From positions 1-58,683 of the forward strand of contig CAIQDX010000120.1 of NCBI GenBank assembly GCA_903870685.1: a stretch of DNA of 58,683 nucleotides, in the 5' to 3' direction. This DNA is from an uncultured Chitinophagaceae bacterium. Its GTDB lineage: Bacteria; Bacteroidota; Bacteroidia; Chitinophagales; Chitinophagaceae. Shown here one piece after another: positions 31,645 to 42,165 of the stretch. The position numbers and the translations under genes are program-made. Within the stretch, counting starts at the first letter, position 1; the number at the start of each line of letters is the position of its first letter. The notes under the pieces were generated by a model. That model saw nothing but the letters and a program-made list of their open reading frames with translations, was not told where the DNA came from and made no database searches.

Positions 31645-32694
31645 TTAAACAACTTTTACATTAGCAATATATCTTCTCCATTTATCGATCAGTTGTTGCA
31701 TATCATTAGGCAATTCGGTTGTAAAAAACATTTCATTATTTGTTTTTGGATGAACAAAACCTAATGTTTTTGCATGCAATGCACAACGGGGACAAATCTC
31801 AAAACAATTATCTACAAATTGTTTGTACTTGGTATAAACTGTTCCTTTTAAAATTTTATCGCCGCCATATTCCCAATCGTTAAATAAAGTATGACCAAGA
31901 TATTTCATGTGCACACGAATTTGATGTGTTCGTCCTGTTTCCAAAATACATTCAACCAACGTTACATAATTAAAACGTTCCAAAACTTTATAATGAGTGA
32001 TGGCATGTTTGCCGGTTTCGCCATCAGGATAAGTAGTAAACATTTTTCTGTATTGCTGATGCCGTGCAATATGCGCTTCGATTCTTCCACTATCTTCTTC
32101 CACATCGCCCCAAACAACGGCAACATATTTTCGTTGCACAGTATGATTAAAAAATTGTTTTGCCAAATGTGCAGCAGCTTCTGTATTCTTTGCCAACACA
32201 ATTAATCCGGTTGTGTTTTTATCTATGCGATGCACCAAACCATAACGCGGCAGATCATCTTCACTAAGCGATGGATTTTGTTGTAATAAATGATACGCCA
32301 CACCATTAATTAATGTGCCGGTATAATTACCAACACCGGGATGCACCACCATGTTTGGTTTTTTATTTATCACCAATACATCTTCATCTTCGTACACAAT
32401 ATCTAACGGAATATTTTCGGGTTTTAATTCGGTGTATTCGGGATTAATTAAACTCAATAAAATAATTTCATCACCAGGTTTGGTACGGTAATTACTTTTT
32501 ACAATTTTTCCGTTAACGGTTAAAAAGCCCGATCCAATTCCTTTCTGAATTTTATTTCTTGTAGCACCTTCAATACTTTGTTGCAGCCATTTATCTATGC
32601 GCATAGGTTCCTGACCTTTGGCAATCACAAACTCTTTTCGTTCGTACAATTCTTCGCCGGTTTCTTCCTGTAGTATTTCGATCTCATCGCTCAT
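31645..32694 (-). CDS. rluD: 23S rRNA pseudouridine synthase (RluD-like)
   Basis: A 349-residue RluA-family enzyme. The N-terminal S4 RNA-binding domain (MRIDKWLQQSIEGATRNKIQKGIGSGFLTVNG) is followed by the catalytic domain with YGLVHRIDKNTTGLIVLAKN, whose Asp is the nucleophile, then TGRTHQIRVHMKYLGHTLFNDWEYGG and CPRCALHAKTLGFVHP. Family members pseudouridylate the helix 69 region of 23S rRNA (RluD) or related sites (RluC); the D assignment is by overall similarity. The FkbM methyltransferase follows in the same operon. Confidence 0.9.
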   Translation of the reverse strand: MSDEIEILQEETGEELYERKEFVIAKGQEPMRIDKWLQQSIEGATRNKIQKGIGSGFLTVNGKIVKSNYRTKPGDEIILLSLINPEYTELKPENIPLDIVYEDEDVLVINKKPNMVVHPGVGNYTGTLINGVAYHLLQQNPSLSEDDLPRYGLVHRIDKNTTGLIVLAKNTEAAAHLAKQFFNHTVQRKYVAVVWGDVEEDSGRIEAHIARHQQYRKMFTTYPDGETGKHAITHYKVLERFNYVTLVECILETGRTHQIRVHMKYLGHTLFNDWEYGGDKILKGTVYTKYKQFVDNCFEICPRCALHAKTLGFVHPKTNNEMFFTTELPNDMQQLIDKWRRYIANVKVV

Positions 32695-32727
32695 AAATGC
32701 AAATGTAAGCTATGAATGAGATTTTTT

Positions 32728-32800
32728 ATTTTGTAGCAAGCTTTAGTACTTAACCAGGCTGCTGTTGCGTCGCACACTTCGACGTTCAGAGCTTTATTTA
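32728..32800 (-). repeat. Dispersed GTGCGACGCAAC repeat, single-arm copy between rpoC and rluD
   Basis: On the minus strand CTGAACGTCGAAGTGTGCGA leads into the core (32775-32764), and AAAGCTTGCTACAAAATAAA is the right end, as in the copy before cmk. It sits about 30 bases before the rluD start and is oriented with it. Confidence 0.75.
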
Positions 32801-32805
32801 AAATA

Positions 32806-32838
32806 AAAAAGCAGGAAGTTTTTAATTTCCTGCTTTTT
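32806..32838. terminator. Terminator after rpoC
   Basis: AAAAAGCAGGAA and TTCCTGCTTTTT form a 12-position stem around GTTTTTAAT. On the minus strand it follows the rpoC stop by about 30 bases and ends in a T-run. Confidence 0.85.
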
Positions 32839-32868
32839 AAATTTATGTGAAAGATATTTTAATAATAA

Positions 32869-35800
32869 TTATTCATCATCATCAAAACTCATTGCTTCAC
32901 GGGTTGAAGTCAATACTTCATATTCTTCTTTGCTGCCAACGATCATGTTTTCGAAATCGCGTTGACCTGTACCTGCAGGAATTAAATGACCTGTAATTAC
33001 ATTTTCCTTCAAGCCCATCATGTAATCTGCTTTACCATTGATGGCAGCAGAACTTAACACTTTGGTTGTTTCCTGGAACGATGCAGCAGATATCCAACTT
33101 TGTACGCCCAATGATGCTTTTGTAATACCTAACAACACCGGTGTTGCTGTGGCTGGTTTTGCATCACGAACTTCTACTAATTTTCTATCGGCACGGCGAA
33201 GTATAGAATTCTCTTCTCTTAATTCACGAAGTGTAACAATTTGTCCGGCTTTAAACTTAGTGCTTTCGCCTGAATTAGTTACCACTTTCTTATCGTAAAT
33301 AATATCGTTCTCTTCAATAAAATCAAACCTGTCTTCCAGATCTTCTTCTAAGAATTTAGTATCGCCTGCATCAACAATCTCAACTTTCTTCATCATTTGA
33401 CGAACGATCACTTCGATGTGTTTATCGTTAATCTTCACACCCTGCAAACGATATACTTCCTGAATTTCATTCACAACATATTCCTGAACTGCAAATGGAC
33501 CACGAATTGAAAGAATATCTGCAGGAGCAATTTGTCCATCAGATAATGGAGCACCTGCTTTCACAAAGTCACCATCCTGAACAAGGATCTGACGAGTTAA
33601 TGGAACTAAATATTTCTTAATTGCGCCATCTTTTGCTTCAACGATAATTTCTCTGTTACCACGTTTTACATTACCAAATGCAACCACACCATCGATCTCG
33701 CAAACAACCGCAGGATTACCCGGATTTCTTGCTTCGAATAATTCTGTTACACGTGGCAAACCACCCGTGATATCTCTTAATTTACCTAGCACACGTGGAA
33801 TCTTCACTAACACTTGTCCTGCTTTTACATCATCACCTTCTTCAACAGAGATGTGACTTCCAACAGGTAAGTTATATTGTTTGTGATCTTTTCCTTCAAC
33901 AATTACGGTAGGTATTTTTGTTTTATCTTTTGATTCGATAACAACTTTTTCGCGGTGACCGGTTTGTTCATCAGCTTCATCACGATAAGTAAATCCTTCT
34001 AAAATATTATCGAATTTAATTTTACCATTTTGTTCTGCAACGATTACATTGTTGAATGGATCCCAAGTACAAATAACATCACCTTTCTTTACTACTTGTC
34101 CGTCTTTCAATTGTAAAGTAGAACCATAAGGAACGTTATTAGTAATTAATAAACGATCGTTCTTTACATCCATGATTCTTACTTCACCTGTACGACCAAT
34201 TACAATATTTACTTTATGACCTTCACCATTTGTTGTTGATACAGTTCTTAAACCATCGAACTGAATTGTACCATCAAACTTAGCTGGCAATGCACTTTCA
34301 ACTGATGAAGAGCCCGCAACACCACCCACGTGGAAAGTACGCAATGTTAACTGTGTACCAGGTTCACCGATTGATTGAGCTGCAATGATACCAACTGCAT
34401 CACCACGTTGTGCTAAATAACCAGATGCTAAATTTTTACCGTAACATTTTACACAAACTCCACGTTTGCATTCGCATGTTAATACAGAACGAATTTCTAC
34501 TGATTCAATTCCAGCTTCTTCAATTGCAACTGCAACTTCATGAGAAATTTCTTCGCCGGCTTTGATAATTAATTCATCAGTAACCGGATTGAATACATCA
34601 TGTAAAGAAGTTCGCCCTTCAATTCTATCAGCTAATGGTTCAATAACATCTTCATTATCTTTTAATGCTGTAGTTGCAATACCACGTAATGTTCCGCAAT
34701 CATCTTCACCAATAACAACATCTTGTGAAACGTCAACCAAACGACGAGTTAAGTAACCGGCATCAGCAGTCTTCAAGGCTGTATCGGCCAAACCTTTACG
34801 GGCCCCGTGTGTAGAAATAAAGTAATCCAATACATTCAATCCACCTTTAAAGTTTGATAAGATTGGATTTTCAATTACTTCACTTCCTGTGCTACCACTC
34901 TTACGAGGTTTTGCCATCAATCCACGAATACCAACCAACTGTTTAACCTGAGTTTTAGAACCACGGGCACCTGAATCCAACATCATGAATACAGAGTTGA
35001 ATCCTTGTTTATCCAATGTCATTTCACGAATTAAACTTTCAGTGATCTTCATATCCACTCTTCCCCAAATATCAATTACCTGATTGTAACGTTCGTTATT
35101 GGTGATCAATCCCATATTATAACTTTCCCATACTTCTTCAACTTCTACTTTTGCACTATCCAATAATTCGTTTCTGATTTCAGGAACGATCAAATCATTT
35201 ACACTGAATGATAAACCACCTTTGAATGCCATACGGAATCCAAGTGTTTTAATATCATCCAAGAATTTTGCAGTTTTAGGAACGTTGGTAATTTTAATAA
35301 TATCACCAATTATCTCACGTAAATTTTTCTTAGTTAATAATGCATTGATATATCCAACTTCTTCAGGAACGTGTTGATTAAATAATACTCTACCAGTTGT
35401 GGTGTCAATTAATTTCTTAACCAATTTACCATTCTCGCGAACATTGGTTCTTACTTTAATATTTGCATGAAGATCGATTGCACCTTCGTTGTATGCAATA
35501 ATTACTTCATCAATACTATAAAAAGATTTTCCTTGTCCTTTTACAATTTCTGTTGCAGTTGATTTTTTTCCTTTGGTGATATAGTACAATCCCAACACCA
35601 TATCCTGTGAAGGCAATGTGATTGGTGTACCATTCTGCGGATTCAAAATGTTGTGTGATGATAACATCAACAATTGTGCTTCCAAAATAGCAGCATTGCT
35701 TAATGGAACGTGAACAGCCATCTGATCACCATCGAAATCCGCATTGAATGCAGATGTAACCAATGGATGTAACTGAATAGCTTTTCCTTCAACTAATCTT

Positions 35801-37152
35801 GGTTGAAAAGCTTGTATTGATAAACGGTGCAATGTTGGGGCACGGTTTAATAAAACAGGATGTCCTTTTAAAATATTTTCAAGAATATCCCAAACAACAG
35901 CTTCTTTTTTATCAACTAATTTCTTAGCAGACTTAACTGTTTTTACTATTCCTCTTTCAATTAATTTTCTAATGATAAATGGCTTGAACAATTCAGCAGC
36001 CATATCTTTTGGCAAACCACACTCCTGCATTTTCAAATCTGGTCCAACAACAATTACAGAACGTCCAGAATAATCCACACGTTTACCTAATAAGTTTTGA
36101 CGGAAACGGCCTTGTTTACCTTTTAAAACATCACTCAAAGATTTTAATGCACGTCCGCCTTCAGCTTTAACAGCATTAGATTTACGGCTATTATCAAACA
36201 ATGAATCTATCGCTTCTTGTAACATACGTTTTTCATTACGCAAGATTACTTCGGGTGCTTTAATTTCCAACAAACGTTTTAAACGATTGTTACGAATGAT
36301 AACACGACGATATAGATCATTTAAATCAGAAGATGCAAAACGTCCGCCATCCAATGGAACCAATGGTCTTAGTTCTGGTGGAATAACAGGAATATATTGC
36401 ATTACCATCCACTCAGGACGGTTAGTAATTCTGTTTGATGCATCACGGAATGCTTCAACAACACTCAAACGTTTTAAAGCATCTGCTTTTCTTTGTTGAG
36501 ATGTTTCAGTTGCAGCTGCGTTACGAAGAGAGAAACTTAATTCATCCAAATCCAATCTTCCTAAAAGATCAGAAACAGATTCTGCTCCCATCTTTGCAAT
36601 AAATTTTTGTGGATCATCATCAGACAAATATTGATTATCTTTTGGAAGATTATCAATGATATCTAAATATTCTTCTTCAGTTAATAAATCACCCGCACTT
36701 AAACTTTCTTTCACACCACCCTGTATCACTACATATCTTTCGTAATAAACAATGCTTTCTAATTTCTTAGAACTCATTCCTAATAAATAACCAATTTTAT
36801 TTGGTAATGATTTGAAATACCAGATATGAACAACGGGCACAACTAATTTAATGTGACCCATACGTTCGCGACGAACTTTCTTTTCAGTTACTTCAACACC
36901 GCATCGATCGCACACAATTCCTTTGTAACGAATACGCTTGTATTTTCCACAGGCACATTCGTAATCTTTAACTGGTCCAAAAATTCTTTCGCAGAATAAA
37001 CCATCACGTTCTGGTTTATAAGTACGATAATTAATTGTTTCGGGCTTTAGTACCTCACCGAAACTTCTTTCCAGAATTGAATCCGGAGAAGCAAGACTAA
37101 TTGTAATTTGAGAGAAAGCTGGTTTGGGACGATTGTCTCTTTTAATGGCCAT
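32869..37152 (-). CDS. rpoC: DNA-directed RNA polymerase subunit beta'
   Basis: The 1427-residue catalytic subunit. The N-terminal zinc ribbon is [23 protein letters not shown], the clamp region includes RNNRLKRLL, the active-site motif [16 protein letters not shown] holds the three Mg-binding Asp residues, and a second zinc site is [17 protein letters not shown]. The bridge and trigger regions are visible ([31 protein letters not shown]). Length is normal for Bacteroidota. rpoB, normally directly upstream, is not present; instead there is a 425-base non-coding region with its own promoter-like box. So rpoC is transcribed separately here. Confidence 0.97.
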   Translation of the reverse strand: MAIKRDNRPKPAFSQITISLASPDSILERSFGEVLKPETINYRTYKPERDGLFCERIFGPVKDYECACGKYKRIRYKGIVCDRCGVEVTEKKVRRERMGHIKLVVPVVHIWYFKSLPNKIGYLLGMSSKKLESIVYYERYVVIQGGVKESLSAGDLLTEEEYLDIIDNLPKDNQYLSDDDPQKFIAKMGAESVSDLLGRLDLDELSFSLRNAAATETSQQRKADALKRLSVVEAFRDASNRITNRPEWMVMQYIPVIPPELRPLVPLDGGRFASSDLNDLYRRVIIRNNRLKRLLEIKAPEVILRNEKRMLQEAIDSLFDNSRKSNAVKAEGGRALKSLSDVLKGKQGRFRQNLLGKRVDYSGRSVIVVGPDLKMQECGLPKDMAAELFKPFIIRKLIERGIVKTVKSAKKLVDKKEAVVWDILENILKGHPVLLNRAPTLHRLSIQAFQPRLVEGKAIQLHPLVTSAFNADFDGDQMAVHVPLSNAAILEAQLLMLSSHNILNPQNGTPITLPSQDMVLGLYYITKGKKSTATEIVKGQGKSFYSIDEVIIAYNEGAIDLHANIKVRTNVRENGKLVKKLIDTTTGRVLFNQHVPEEVGYINALLTKKNLREIIGDIIKITNVPKTAKFLDDIKTLGFRMAFKGGLSFSVNDLIVPEIRNELLDSAKVEVEEVWESYNMGLITNNERYNQVIDIWGRVDMKITESLIREMTLDKQGFNSVFMMLDSGARGSKTQVKQLVGIRGLMAKPRKSGSTGSEVIENPILSNFKGGLNVLDYFISTHGARKGLADTALKTADAGYLTRRLVDVSQDVVIGEDDCGTLRGIATTALKDNEDVIEPLADRIEGRTSLHDVFNPVTDELIIKAGEEISHEVAVAIEEAGIESVEIRSVLTCECKRGVCVKCYGKNLASGYLAQRGDAVGIIAAQSIGEPGTQLTLRTFHVGGVAGSSSVESALPAKFDGTIQFDGLRTVSTTNGEGHKVNIVIGRTGEVRIMDVKNDRLLITNNVPYGSTLQLKDGQVVKKGDVICTWDPFNNVIVAEQNGKIKFDNILEGFTYRDEADEQTGHREKVVIESKDKTKIPTVIVEGKDHKQYNLPVGSHISVEEGDDVKAGQVLVKIPRVLGKLRDITGGLPRVTELFEARNPGNPAVVCEIDGVVAFGNVKRGNREIIVEAKDGAIKKYLVPLTRQILVQDGDFVKAGAPLSDGQIAPADILSIRGPFAVQEYVVNEIQEVYRLQGVKINDKHIEVIVRQMMKKVEIVDAGDTKFLEEDLEDRFDFIEENDIIYDKKVVTNSGESTKFKAGQIVTLRELREENSILRRADRKLVEVRDAKPATATPVLLGITKASLGVQSWISAASFQETTKVLSSAAINGKADYMMGLKENVITGHLIPAGTGQRDFENMIVGSKEEYEVLTSTREAMSFDDDE

Positions 37153-37319
37153 ATCCTGTTACGATTTTAGTTTGAAGTACCACCTTCTTAAATCTCCTTT
37201 ATTTGATTTCCATTGCATCACATACTTGTACATTCTTAGTGTATTTGCACTAAGACAAGCTGCAGTCTAATCTAAACAGTAAAATAAAAGGGATACAATA
37301 CTCCAAAATGTTAAGTCGG

Positions 37320-37327
37320 CAAAGGTA
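37320..37327 (-). promoter_or_regulatory. Predicted rpoC -7 box
   Basis: On the minus strand TACCTTTG followed by CC, a perfect TAnnTTTG match, about 168 bases before the rpoC start. The -33 position has only T-rich sequence. It implies a long 5' leader that contains a stem-loop. Confidence 0.5.
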
Positions 37328-37493
37328 AGGATAGGATTTTAAATAGAAAAGGAAAGTTTTTGGAGATTTAAAGCAATTTTTTTTCACTTAAAAAGTGTGA
37401 TTCTCGGTCAAATTTTTAGCATGCCTGAATTTTAAAATTCGTTTTAAAGGTATAATTCGCAAATCCCCAACAAATTGACATTACTGTTTAGCA

Positions 37494-37527
37494 TGATGCC
37501 TATCAATCCTAAACATGACGGCTGTCA
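37494..37527. promoter_or_regulatory. Two Crp/Fnr-like dyads
   Basis: TGAT GCCT ATCA (37494-37505) and TGAC GGCT GTCA (37516-37527) are both four-base half-sites with a four-base spacer, the geometry of Fnr/Dnr-type sites. Their centres are 22 bases apart, two helical turns. The second is centred about 41 bases before the predicted start point, where class II activators bind. A REC-Crp response regulator is encoded next door. Confidence 0.6.
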
Positions 37528-37550
37528 GTTTTTAGTTGATACGTGAAAGA

Positions 37551-37558
37551 TATTTTTG
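37551..37558 (+). promoter_or_regulatory. -7 box of the small regulated gene
   Basis: TATTTTTG, a perfect TAnnTTTG, 20 bases before the ATG at 37578. There is no TTG at -33, as expected for an activator-dependent promoter; a dyad occupies that place. Confidence 0.6.
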
Positions 37559-37577
37559 TTTTAACAGATAGATAATA

Positions 37578-37973
37578 ATGATTAAAATAACGGATATATT
37601 GATAATTAGTGAAATTCAGGAAGCATTTAGTTCCGAATTCCCATTTCTTAAACTTGAATTCTTTAAAAAAAGTCCACAGGCTACAGCACTTTCTGTTAAA
37701 CAACCGCTTATTAACATAAATAAAACTTTGGCAGAAAGCAGAACCATTTTTAAAAATGGTGAAATTCAAATAATACCAACAATGACTGTTAGTGAACTTG
37801 AACAACAGTTTAATGATATATTCGGGTTATCTACTCAGGTGTTTCGTAAATCCGGAAACATTTGGCTTGTTACAACAGTTACGGATAAATGGACACTTGA
37901 AGAACAAAATCGCCAAGGTGAAATTATTACTAAACAAGTAACAGATAGAAAATCAAAAATAGATTCGATTTAG
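37578..37973 (+). CDS. Small cytoplasmic protein of unknown function, probably Crp/Fnr-regulated
   Basis: A 131-residue protein I do not recognise, with no signal peptide, membrane segment or cysteine. Mixed alpha/beta composition: MIKITDILIISEIQEAFSSEFPFLKLEF, SVKQPLININKTLAESR, ELEQQFNDIFGLSTQVFRKSGNIWLVTT, DKWTLEEQNRQGEIITKQV. The segment GNIWLVTTVTDKWTLEEQNR is likely the family signature. Its promoter carries two Crp/Fnr-like dyads, and it converges on the response regulator of the REC-Crp type. This suggests a role in a response to oxygen, nitric oxide or starvation (inference). Confidence 0.7.
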   Translation: MIKITDILIISEIQEAFSSEFPFLKLEFFKKSPQATALSVKQPLININKTLAESRTIFKNGEIQIIPTMTVSELEQQFNDIFGLSTQVFRKSGNIWLVTTVTDKWTLEEQNRQGEIITKQVTDRKSKIDSI

Positions 37974-37981
37974 ATTTTTGA

Positions 37982-39043
37982 TTAATTATGAATATTTATC
38001 AATTTTTCGTAATTAAGTATTGTTATTTTACTTACATTAATTTCAATTAACCTCTCGTCTTTAAAATCGCTTAACGTTCTTATCGTGCTCTCAGTTGCAA
38101 TACCGGCAAGGTTTGCAAGATCTTCTCTTGAAATGCTGATGGTAAAATTTTTGTCATTCTCATTCTTGTATCGATCGTATAACGTAACTAAAGCATCTGC
38201 TACTTTTTTTCGCACAGAATTATATGCAAATTTTAAAAGCTGTTCTTCCTTTTCACGAAGATTGTCGGATAACATTTTAATAAATTTCCTTGATACTTCA
38301 GAGTTTTTATAAACAAGTGAATAAAAATCATCCTTTGGAATTAAACACACTTCAATATCTTCTAAAGCAACAGCCGAATCGGAGTATTTGCTTTCTTCCA
38401 ACAATGCTAGATAACCAAAGAAATCACCTTCTTTATATAAACCGGTAATTAATTCTTTTGCCTGATCATTCAGTTTACAAGTTTTTAATTTCCCTTTATT
38501 TAAAAAATAAATTCCTTTTGGATAATTCTCTTCTTTATAAATTTCTTCCTTCTTTCTGTACACTCTTATTTCACATTCTTCAGATAATTTTTTCAACACA
38601 TCAAAACCTCTTGCTTCATGAAAAAAATTATTCAGCCCTTCAGCATTTTTAGAAAATTCTTTTCTAATCAATTCCGATTTTTTTAATCGGCTTTCTATAG
38701 CATTCAATAATTCAATATCATCAAATGGTTTTGTGATATAATCATCAGCTCCCATTTCCATACCTTTTCTAAAGTCTGTTCTATCAGCTTTTGCTGTAAG
38801 AAAAATAAATGGGATACTTGCTGTTTTATCATCTTTCGACAACATATGCAAAACACCGTAACCATCCAAAACAGGCATCATTATATCACATATAATTAAA
38901 TCAGGTTCTTCTTGTTGCGCCAATGCTATACCTTCTTTTCCATTAACTGCAGTAACAACTTTATAATTCGCCAATTGAAGTATTTCCGCAGTGTTTTCAC
39001 GCATGCCGGCGTTATCTTCTATCAATAAAATTTTTTTACTCAT
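37982..39043 (-). CDS. Response regulator fused to a Crp/Fnr-type DNA-binding regulator
   Basis: A 353-residue protein with an N-terminal receiver domain (LLIEDNAGMRENTAEIL; phosphoacceptor Asp in LIICDIMMPVLDGYG; FLTAKADR with Thr and Lys), a cyclic-nucleotide-binding-like domain (about 145-260; YPKGIYFLNKGKLKTCKL, YKEGDFFGYLALLEES) and a Crp-type helix-turn-helix (ISREDLANLAGIATESTIRTLSDFKDERLI). The gene overlaps the upstream histidine kinase by 8 bases, so the two form a two-component pair. Likely targets are the dyads at 37494-37527 and possibly the 602-residue gene at 40357; this is inference. The signal is unknown. Confidence 0.9.
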   Translation of the reverse strand: MSKKILLIEDNAGMRENTAEILQLANYKVVTAVNGKEGIALAQQEEPDLIICDIMMPVLDGYGVLHMLSKDDKTASIPFIFLTAKADRTDFRKGMEMGADDYITKPFDDIELLNAIESRLKKSELIRKEFSKNAEGLNNFFHEARGFDVLKKLSEECEIRVYRKKEEIYKEENYPKGIYFLNKGKLKTCKLNDQAKELITGLYKEGDFFGYLALLEESKYSDSAVALEDIEVCLIPKDDFYSLVYKNSEVSRKFIKMLSDNLREKEEQLLKFAYNSVRKKVADALVTLYDRYKNENDKNFTISISREDLANLAGIATESTIRTLSDFKDERLIEINVSKITILNYEKLINIHN

Positions 39044-40274
39044 GCTTAATATAATTTGGAATTTTTATGATAAATATAGTTCCCTTTTCAGGTTTACTTT
39101 CGAAAGTAATAGTGCCATTCATTAATTCAACATATCGTGCAACGATATTTAAACCTAAACCCGTTCCCTGAATGTTTGCAGCATTTTGTCCGCGAAAGAA
39201 TCTTTGAAAAAGTTGTTCTTGGTCTTCTTCGGGTATGCCAATACCATTGTCTTTGACTTTAATTTCTATAAATGAAGTATTAACAGTTGTAAATACTTCG
39301 ATAGGTTTTGATTCAGGAGAAAACTTAATTGCATTAGAAACTAAATTAAATAAAATATTCTTCAATATTTTATTATCAAGATAAACTTCCTGATTTCCGA
39401 AATGATGAAAATGTATTTGCTGTCCGGGTTTTGTAAGTCCCTGTAATTCCTGAATGGCTAATGAAATAAATTCTTTGATATTGAATAATTCTGGCGATGC
39501 AGAAATTTTTCCTTCTTCTAATTTGCTCAACGAAAGCATATCATTTAAAATTTCAGTTAAATGTGTGATGCTTGTTTTAATTCGATTGATATGTTTAGCT
39601 TGACTTTCCTTCTCGCCAATTTCTCCGTATTTTGTAACCAATGAAAGTGAAGATAGAATAGTTGCTAGAGGTGTTCTGAATTCATGCGAAGCCATCGAAA
39701 CAAAACGTGTTTTTAATTCATTTAATTCTTTTTCTTTTTCTAAAGCAATACTCAGTTCTTCTCTCGAATTTTCTAATTCATGTAATGCTTCTTCTAAAAT
39801 CATTGTTCTATCTTTCACACGTTTGTCTAACTCATTCGCCAATGCCTGCAATTCTTCTTTTTGTTTTTTCTGTATTTCTTCATTTTTTTTTCTAATAGTA
39901 ATATCAATAATGAAAGCAATTACAAAATGATTTTTACCACTGCGGTAAGGACTTAAACTAATTTCTACGGGTATCTCCTCGCCGTCTTTTTTCTTTCCGT
40001 ACAAATTCATTCCAATACCCATTGAACGAGGGCGAGGATTATCAGCATATTTTTCTCTGTGATGAGTATGATCTCCAAATCGTTTGGGGATAAGCATTTC
40101 AACAGGTTTGCCAATCAGTTCACTCTCGTGGTAACCAAATAATTTTTCGCTGGCAGGATTCGATAAAACAATTAACCCTTCTGAATTAATTACAATAATC
40201 CCTTCAGTAGCAAAATCAAATAATGCACTGAATTTTTCTTCTGAAGATAAAAATGGAATATTGCTCACAGTCAT
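39036..40274 (-). CDS. PAS-domain sensor histidine kinase
   Basis: A 412-residue soluble kinase without transmembrane segments. The PAS domain is at about 10-130 (GIIVINSEGLIVLSNPASEKLFGYHESELIGKPVEMLIPKRFGDHTHHREKY; GIGMNLYGKKKDGEEIPVEISLSPY), then a coiled coil, the H-box ASHEFRTPLATILSSLS with the phosphorylated His, and the ATPase domain with NLVSNAIKFS, DNGIGIP and GTGLGLNIV. The PAS core resembles those of FixL-type sensors, but whether it binds heme cannot be said. It pairs with the REC-Crp regulator. Confidence 0.9.
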   Translation of the reverse strand: MTVSNIPFLSSEEKFSALFDFATEGIIVINSEGLIVLSNPASEKLFGYHESELIGKPVEMLIPKRFGDHTHHREKYADNPRPRSMGIGMNLYGKKKDGEEIPVEISLSPYRSGKNHFVIAFIIDITIRKKNEEIQKKQKEELQALANELDKRVKDRTMILEEALHELENSREELSIALEKEKELNELKTRFVSMASHEFRTPLATILSSLSLVTKYGEIGEKESQAKHINRIKTSITHLTEILNDMLSLSKLEEGKISASPELFNIKEFISLAIQELQGLTKPGQQIHFHHFGNQEVYLDNKILKNILFNLVSNAIKFSPESKPIEVFTTVNTSFIEIKVKDNGIGIPEEDQEQLFQRFFRGQNAANIQGTGLGLNIVARYVELMNGTITFESKPEKGTIFIIKIPNYIKHE

Positions 40275-40356
40275 AAAAATAAAACAATACTTCTATGATT
40301 TTTGTAATCAAAAAAAAATATATGTTTTGAAAAGAGGAAAAATTGATGAATGAAAT

Positions 40357-42165
40357 TTACGCTTCTACCAATAACAAGTTTTCCATCGAAATGTTCAAAT
40401 CATTTTCAAAGCCGATAAGACTCTCTAAAAAACCTGTATCGTTTGGCAAAATCTTATTTTCCAATAATTGACGATAATATTTAATGCCGTCTATGATACT
40501 TGTATAAAAACCACGTAAATATTTTAATTTCTTGGGATCATTATTTCCTTCATTCTCTTCTACCTGCTCTTTCAAATAATTGACATATAATTCTAATTCT
40601 TTTTGAAACATATTTGGACGGAATCTATCATCCAACACATTTGCTCTTCCGTAAATATGATCAACCATTTTATTAAGTGAAACAGTCTTAGAAAAATAAG
40701 CAATATTTGGTCCCGGACAAATCGTTACGCCCGTTGCACTTTTTAATAAAGGCTTAGTAATGTTGCAATTTGTTGTTGTGTTACTTAATCCTAAACAAAG
40801 ACATTCTTTATCGAGAATTAATTTTTTCTGTTTCGCTAATTCAGCTTCACACAAACCTTGAGATTCTAATTGCTCGATCTTTAATTTTTGATATTTTGTT
40901 GATGCAGTGCAAATAGGTGTTTCTGTAAATTCAATATTGCTTTGCAGAAATTTTTCGGGGCATGGACTTCCAGGAGTTCCTGTTTCAATTCTGAAATATT
41001 TTTCCTCTTCGCCTGTAGTATTTTTCAAATAATTAAATCTAATACCCAGTGGAGAATTTCTACTTAAAATAACATCCTCTTCTTTAGCATCACTTAAACG
41101 TTGTAACGTAAGTCTATCAAGGTTTGTAGCTTCAGGTACTAATAAAAAAGGGCTACCCCAACCAGTACCATCAACACCATAATAATCTAATAAAAATTTA
41201 TCTTCTGCACCGGTACCAATTCCACCCTGAACAGTGATTCGTGTATGTGGCATTTCAGTCGGAACTTCTTTTCCTTTTTCTGCTAATGTCTTTGTATATA
41301 AAGCAAACAATTCATTCAGCATTTCTTGTTTCTTCTGCTTAAACTCTTCAAGGATTGGTCCTAATAAATAACCATCAGTTGCAAAAGCATGACCACCGCA
41401 ATTTAATCCGGATTCAATTCTAAATTCAGAAACCCATAAACCTTTTTTTGCTAAAAACTTTCCCTGAATTAATGAAGAACGGTAATCACTTACTTTAATA
41501 ATAATTCGTTTAACAAAACTTCCGTCTTTTACAGTTCTGAATTGTTCAAAATTATCTATATAATTATACAATCTTGGATTCATTCCTGCAGAAAAAACAA
41601 CAGATGAATTTTCTAAATCGCTGTTTACATAACCACGCAAAGCTGTTAATGCATCTGATCCTTCGGGGATCATATTTCCATCTTTATCCCAACGATTGTT
41701 ATCCAATTTTGTCATGATGTTTACATCAATACAACCCGGAACAATTTTATCGCGAAGTTTTTGTTGTAGTTTTTCTTTTTGAATTGAATCAGTAACTTCC
41801 AACATTGAATGATACAATTGTTTTAGTTTACTGTCATCCGGTAACATCTCAAAGTATTTAACAATCTCAGAACCTTTTTCAAAAGCTTTTGTTTTTAATT
41901 GTTCGAATTTTGTATGAACGATTCTGTTCACCAAATTCAAATAATCAGTAATTCTTTTAGCACGATGATCCATATCAATGATAGGAATCGGAATATATAA
42001 TTCATTTAATTGATTGTAATAATATTCACGCATTCTTTCTACTAATGAATCCTCAATAATAGAAATAACCGATGATATGCCATACGGTGCAACCTTAACG
42101 GGAGTATCAATTGTAAAAGCTAAACCCATTACAGGTATGTGAAATGTGTGATCTGAATATGCCAT
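40357..42165 (-). CDS. Uncharacterised 602-residue protein resembling nitronate monooxygenase/PfaD-type TIM barrels
   Basis: I do not recognise a named family. The C-terminal half of a FMN-type TIM barrel is suggested by SGLNCGGHAFATDGYLLGPIL (about 255-275) and TVQGGIGTGAEDKFLLDYYGVDGTGWGSPFLLVPEATN (about 325-360), which parallel the GGIGT...GADGVQ.GT.FL..PEA segments of nitronate monooxygenases. Unusual for that family is a later cysteine-rich part (GSPCPEKF; TPICTAST; KECLCLGLSNTTTNC; TICPGPN) that could bind a metal or iron-sulfur cluster. N-terminal residues 1-130 and the C-terminal 90 are helical. No signal peptide. It lies just upstream of the two-component genes and has a TGACGGC-containing site in its upstream region. 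Confidence 0.6.
   Translation of the reverse strand: MAYSDHTFHIPVMGLAFTIDTPVKVAPYGISSVISIIEDSLVERMREYYYNQLNELYIPIPIIDMDHRAKRITDYLNLVNRIVHTKFEQLKTKAFEKGSEIVKYFEMLPDDSKLKQLYHSMLEVTDSIQKEKLQQKLRDKIVPGCIDVNIMTKLDNNRWDKDGNMIPEGSDALTALRGYVNSDLENSSVVFSAGMNPRLYNYIDNFEQFRTVKDGSFVKRIIIKVSDYRSSLIQGKFLAKKGLWVSEFRIESGLNCGGHAFATDGYLLGPILEEFKQKKQEMLNELFALYTKTLAEKGKEVPTEMPHTRITVQGGIGTGAEDKFLLDYYGVDGTGWGSPFLLVPEATNLDRLTLQRLSDAKEEDVILSRNSPLGIRFNYLKNTTGEEEKYFRIETGTPGSPCPEKFLQSNIEFTETPICTASTKYQKLKIEQLESQGLCEAELAKQKKLILDKECLCLGLSNTTTNCNITKPLLKSATGVTICPGPNIAYFSKTVSLNKMVDHIYGRANVLDDRFRPNMFQKELELYVNYLKEQVEENEGNNDPKKLKYLRGFYTSIIDGIKYYRQLLENKILPNDTGFLESLIGFENDLNISMENLLLVEA

Larger units (their letters stand above)
37153..37550. 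other. Intergenic region between rpoC and the small regulated gene
   Basis: About 400 bases without a gene. It holds the rpoC promoter box, an 8 bp stem TCTTAGTG/CACTAAGA (37234-37241 with 37248-37255) inside the predicted rpoC 5' untranslated region, and, on the right, two Crp/Fnr-like dyads that belong to the divergent small gene. The remainder shows no clear signal. Confidence 0.6.

Noticed and set aside
40000-40274. Heme-binding FixL identity for the histidine kinase
   Set aside because: The PAS domain resembles FixL-like sensors around RFGDHTHHREKY, but many non-heme PAS domains do too; the residues cannot be assigned by eye.
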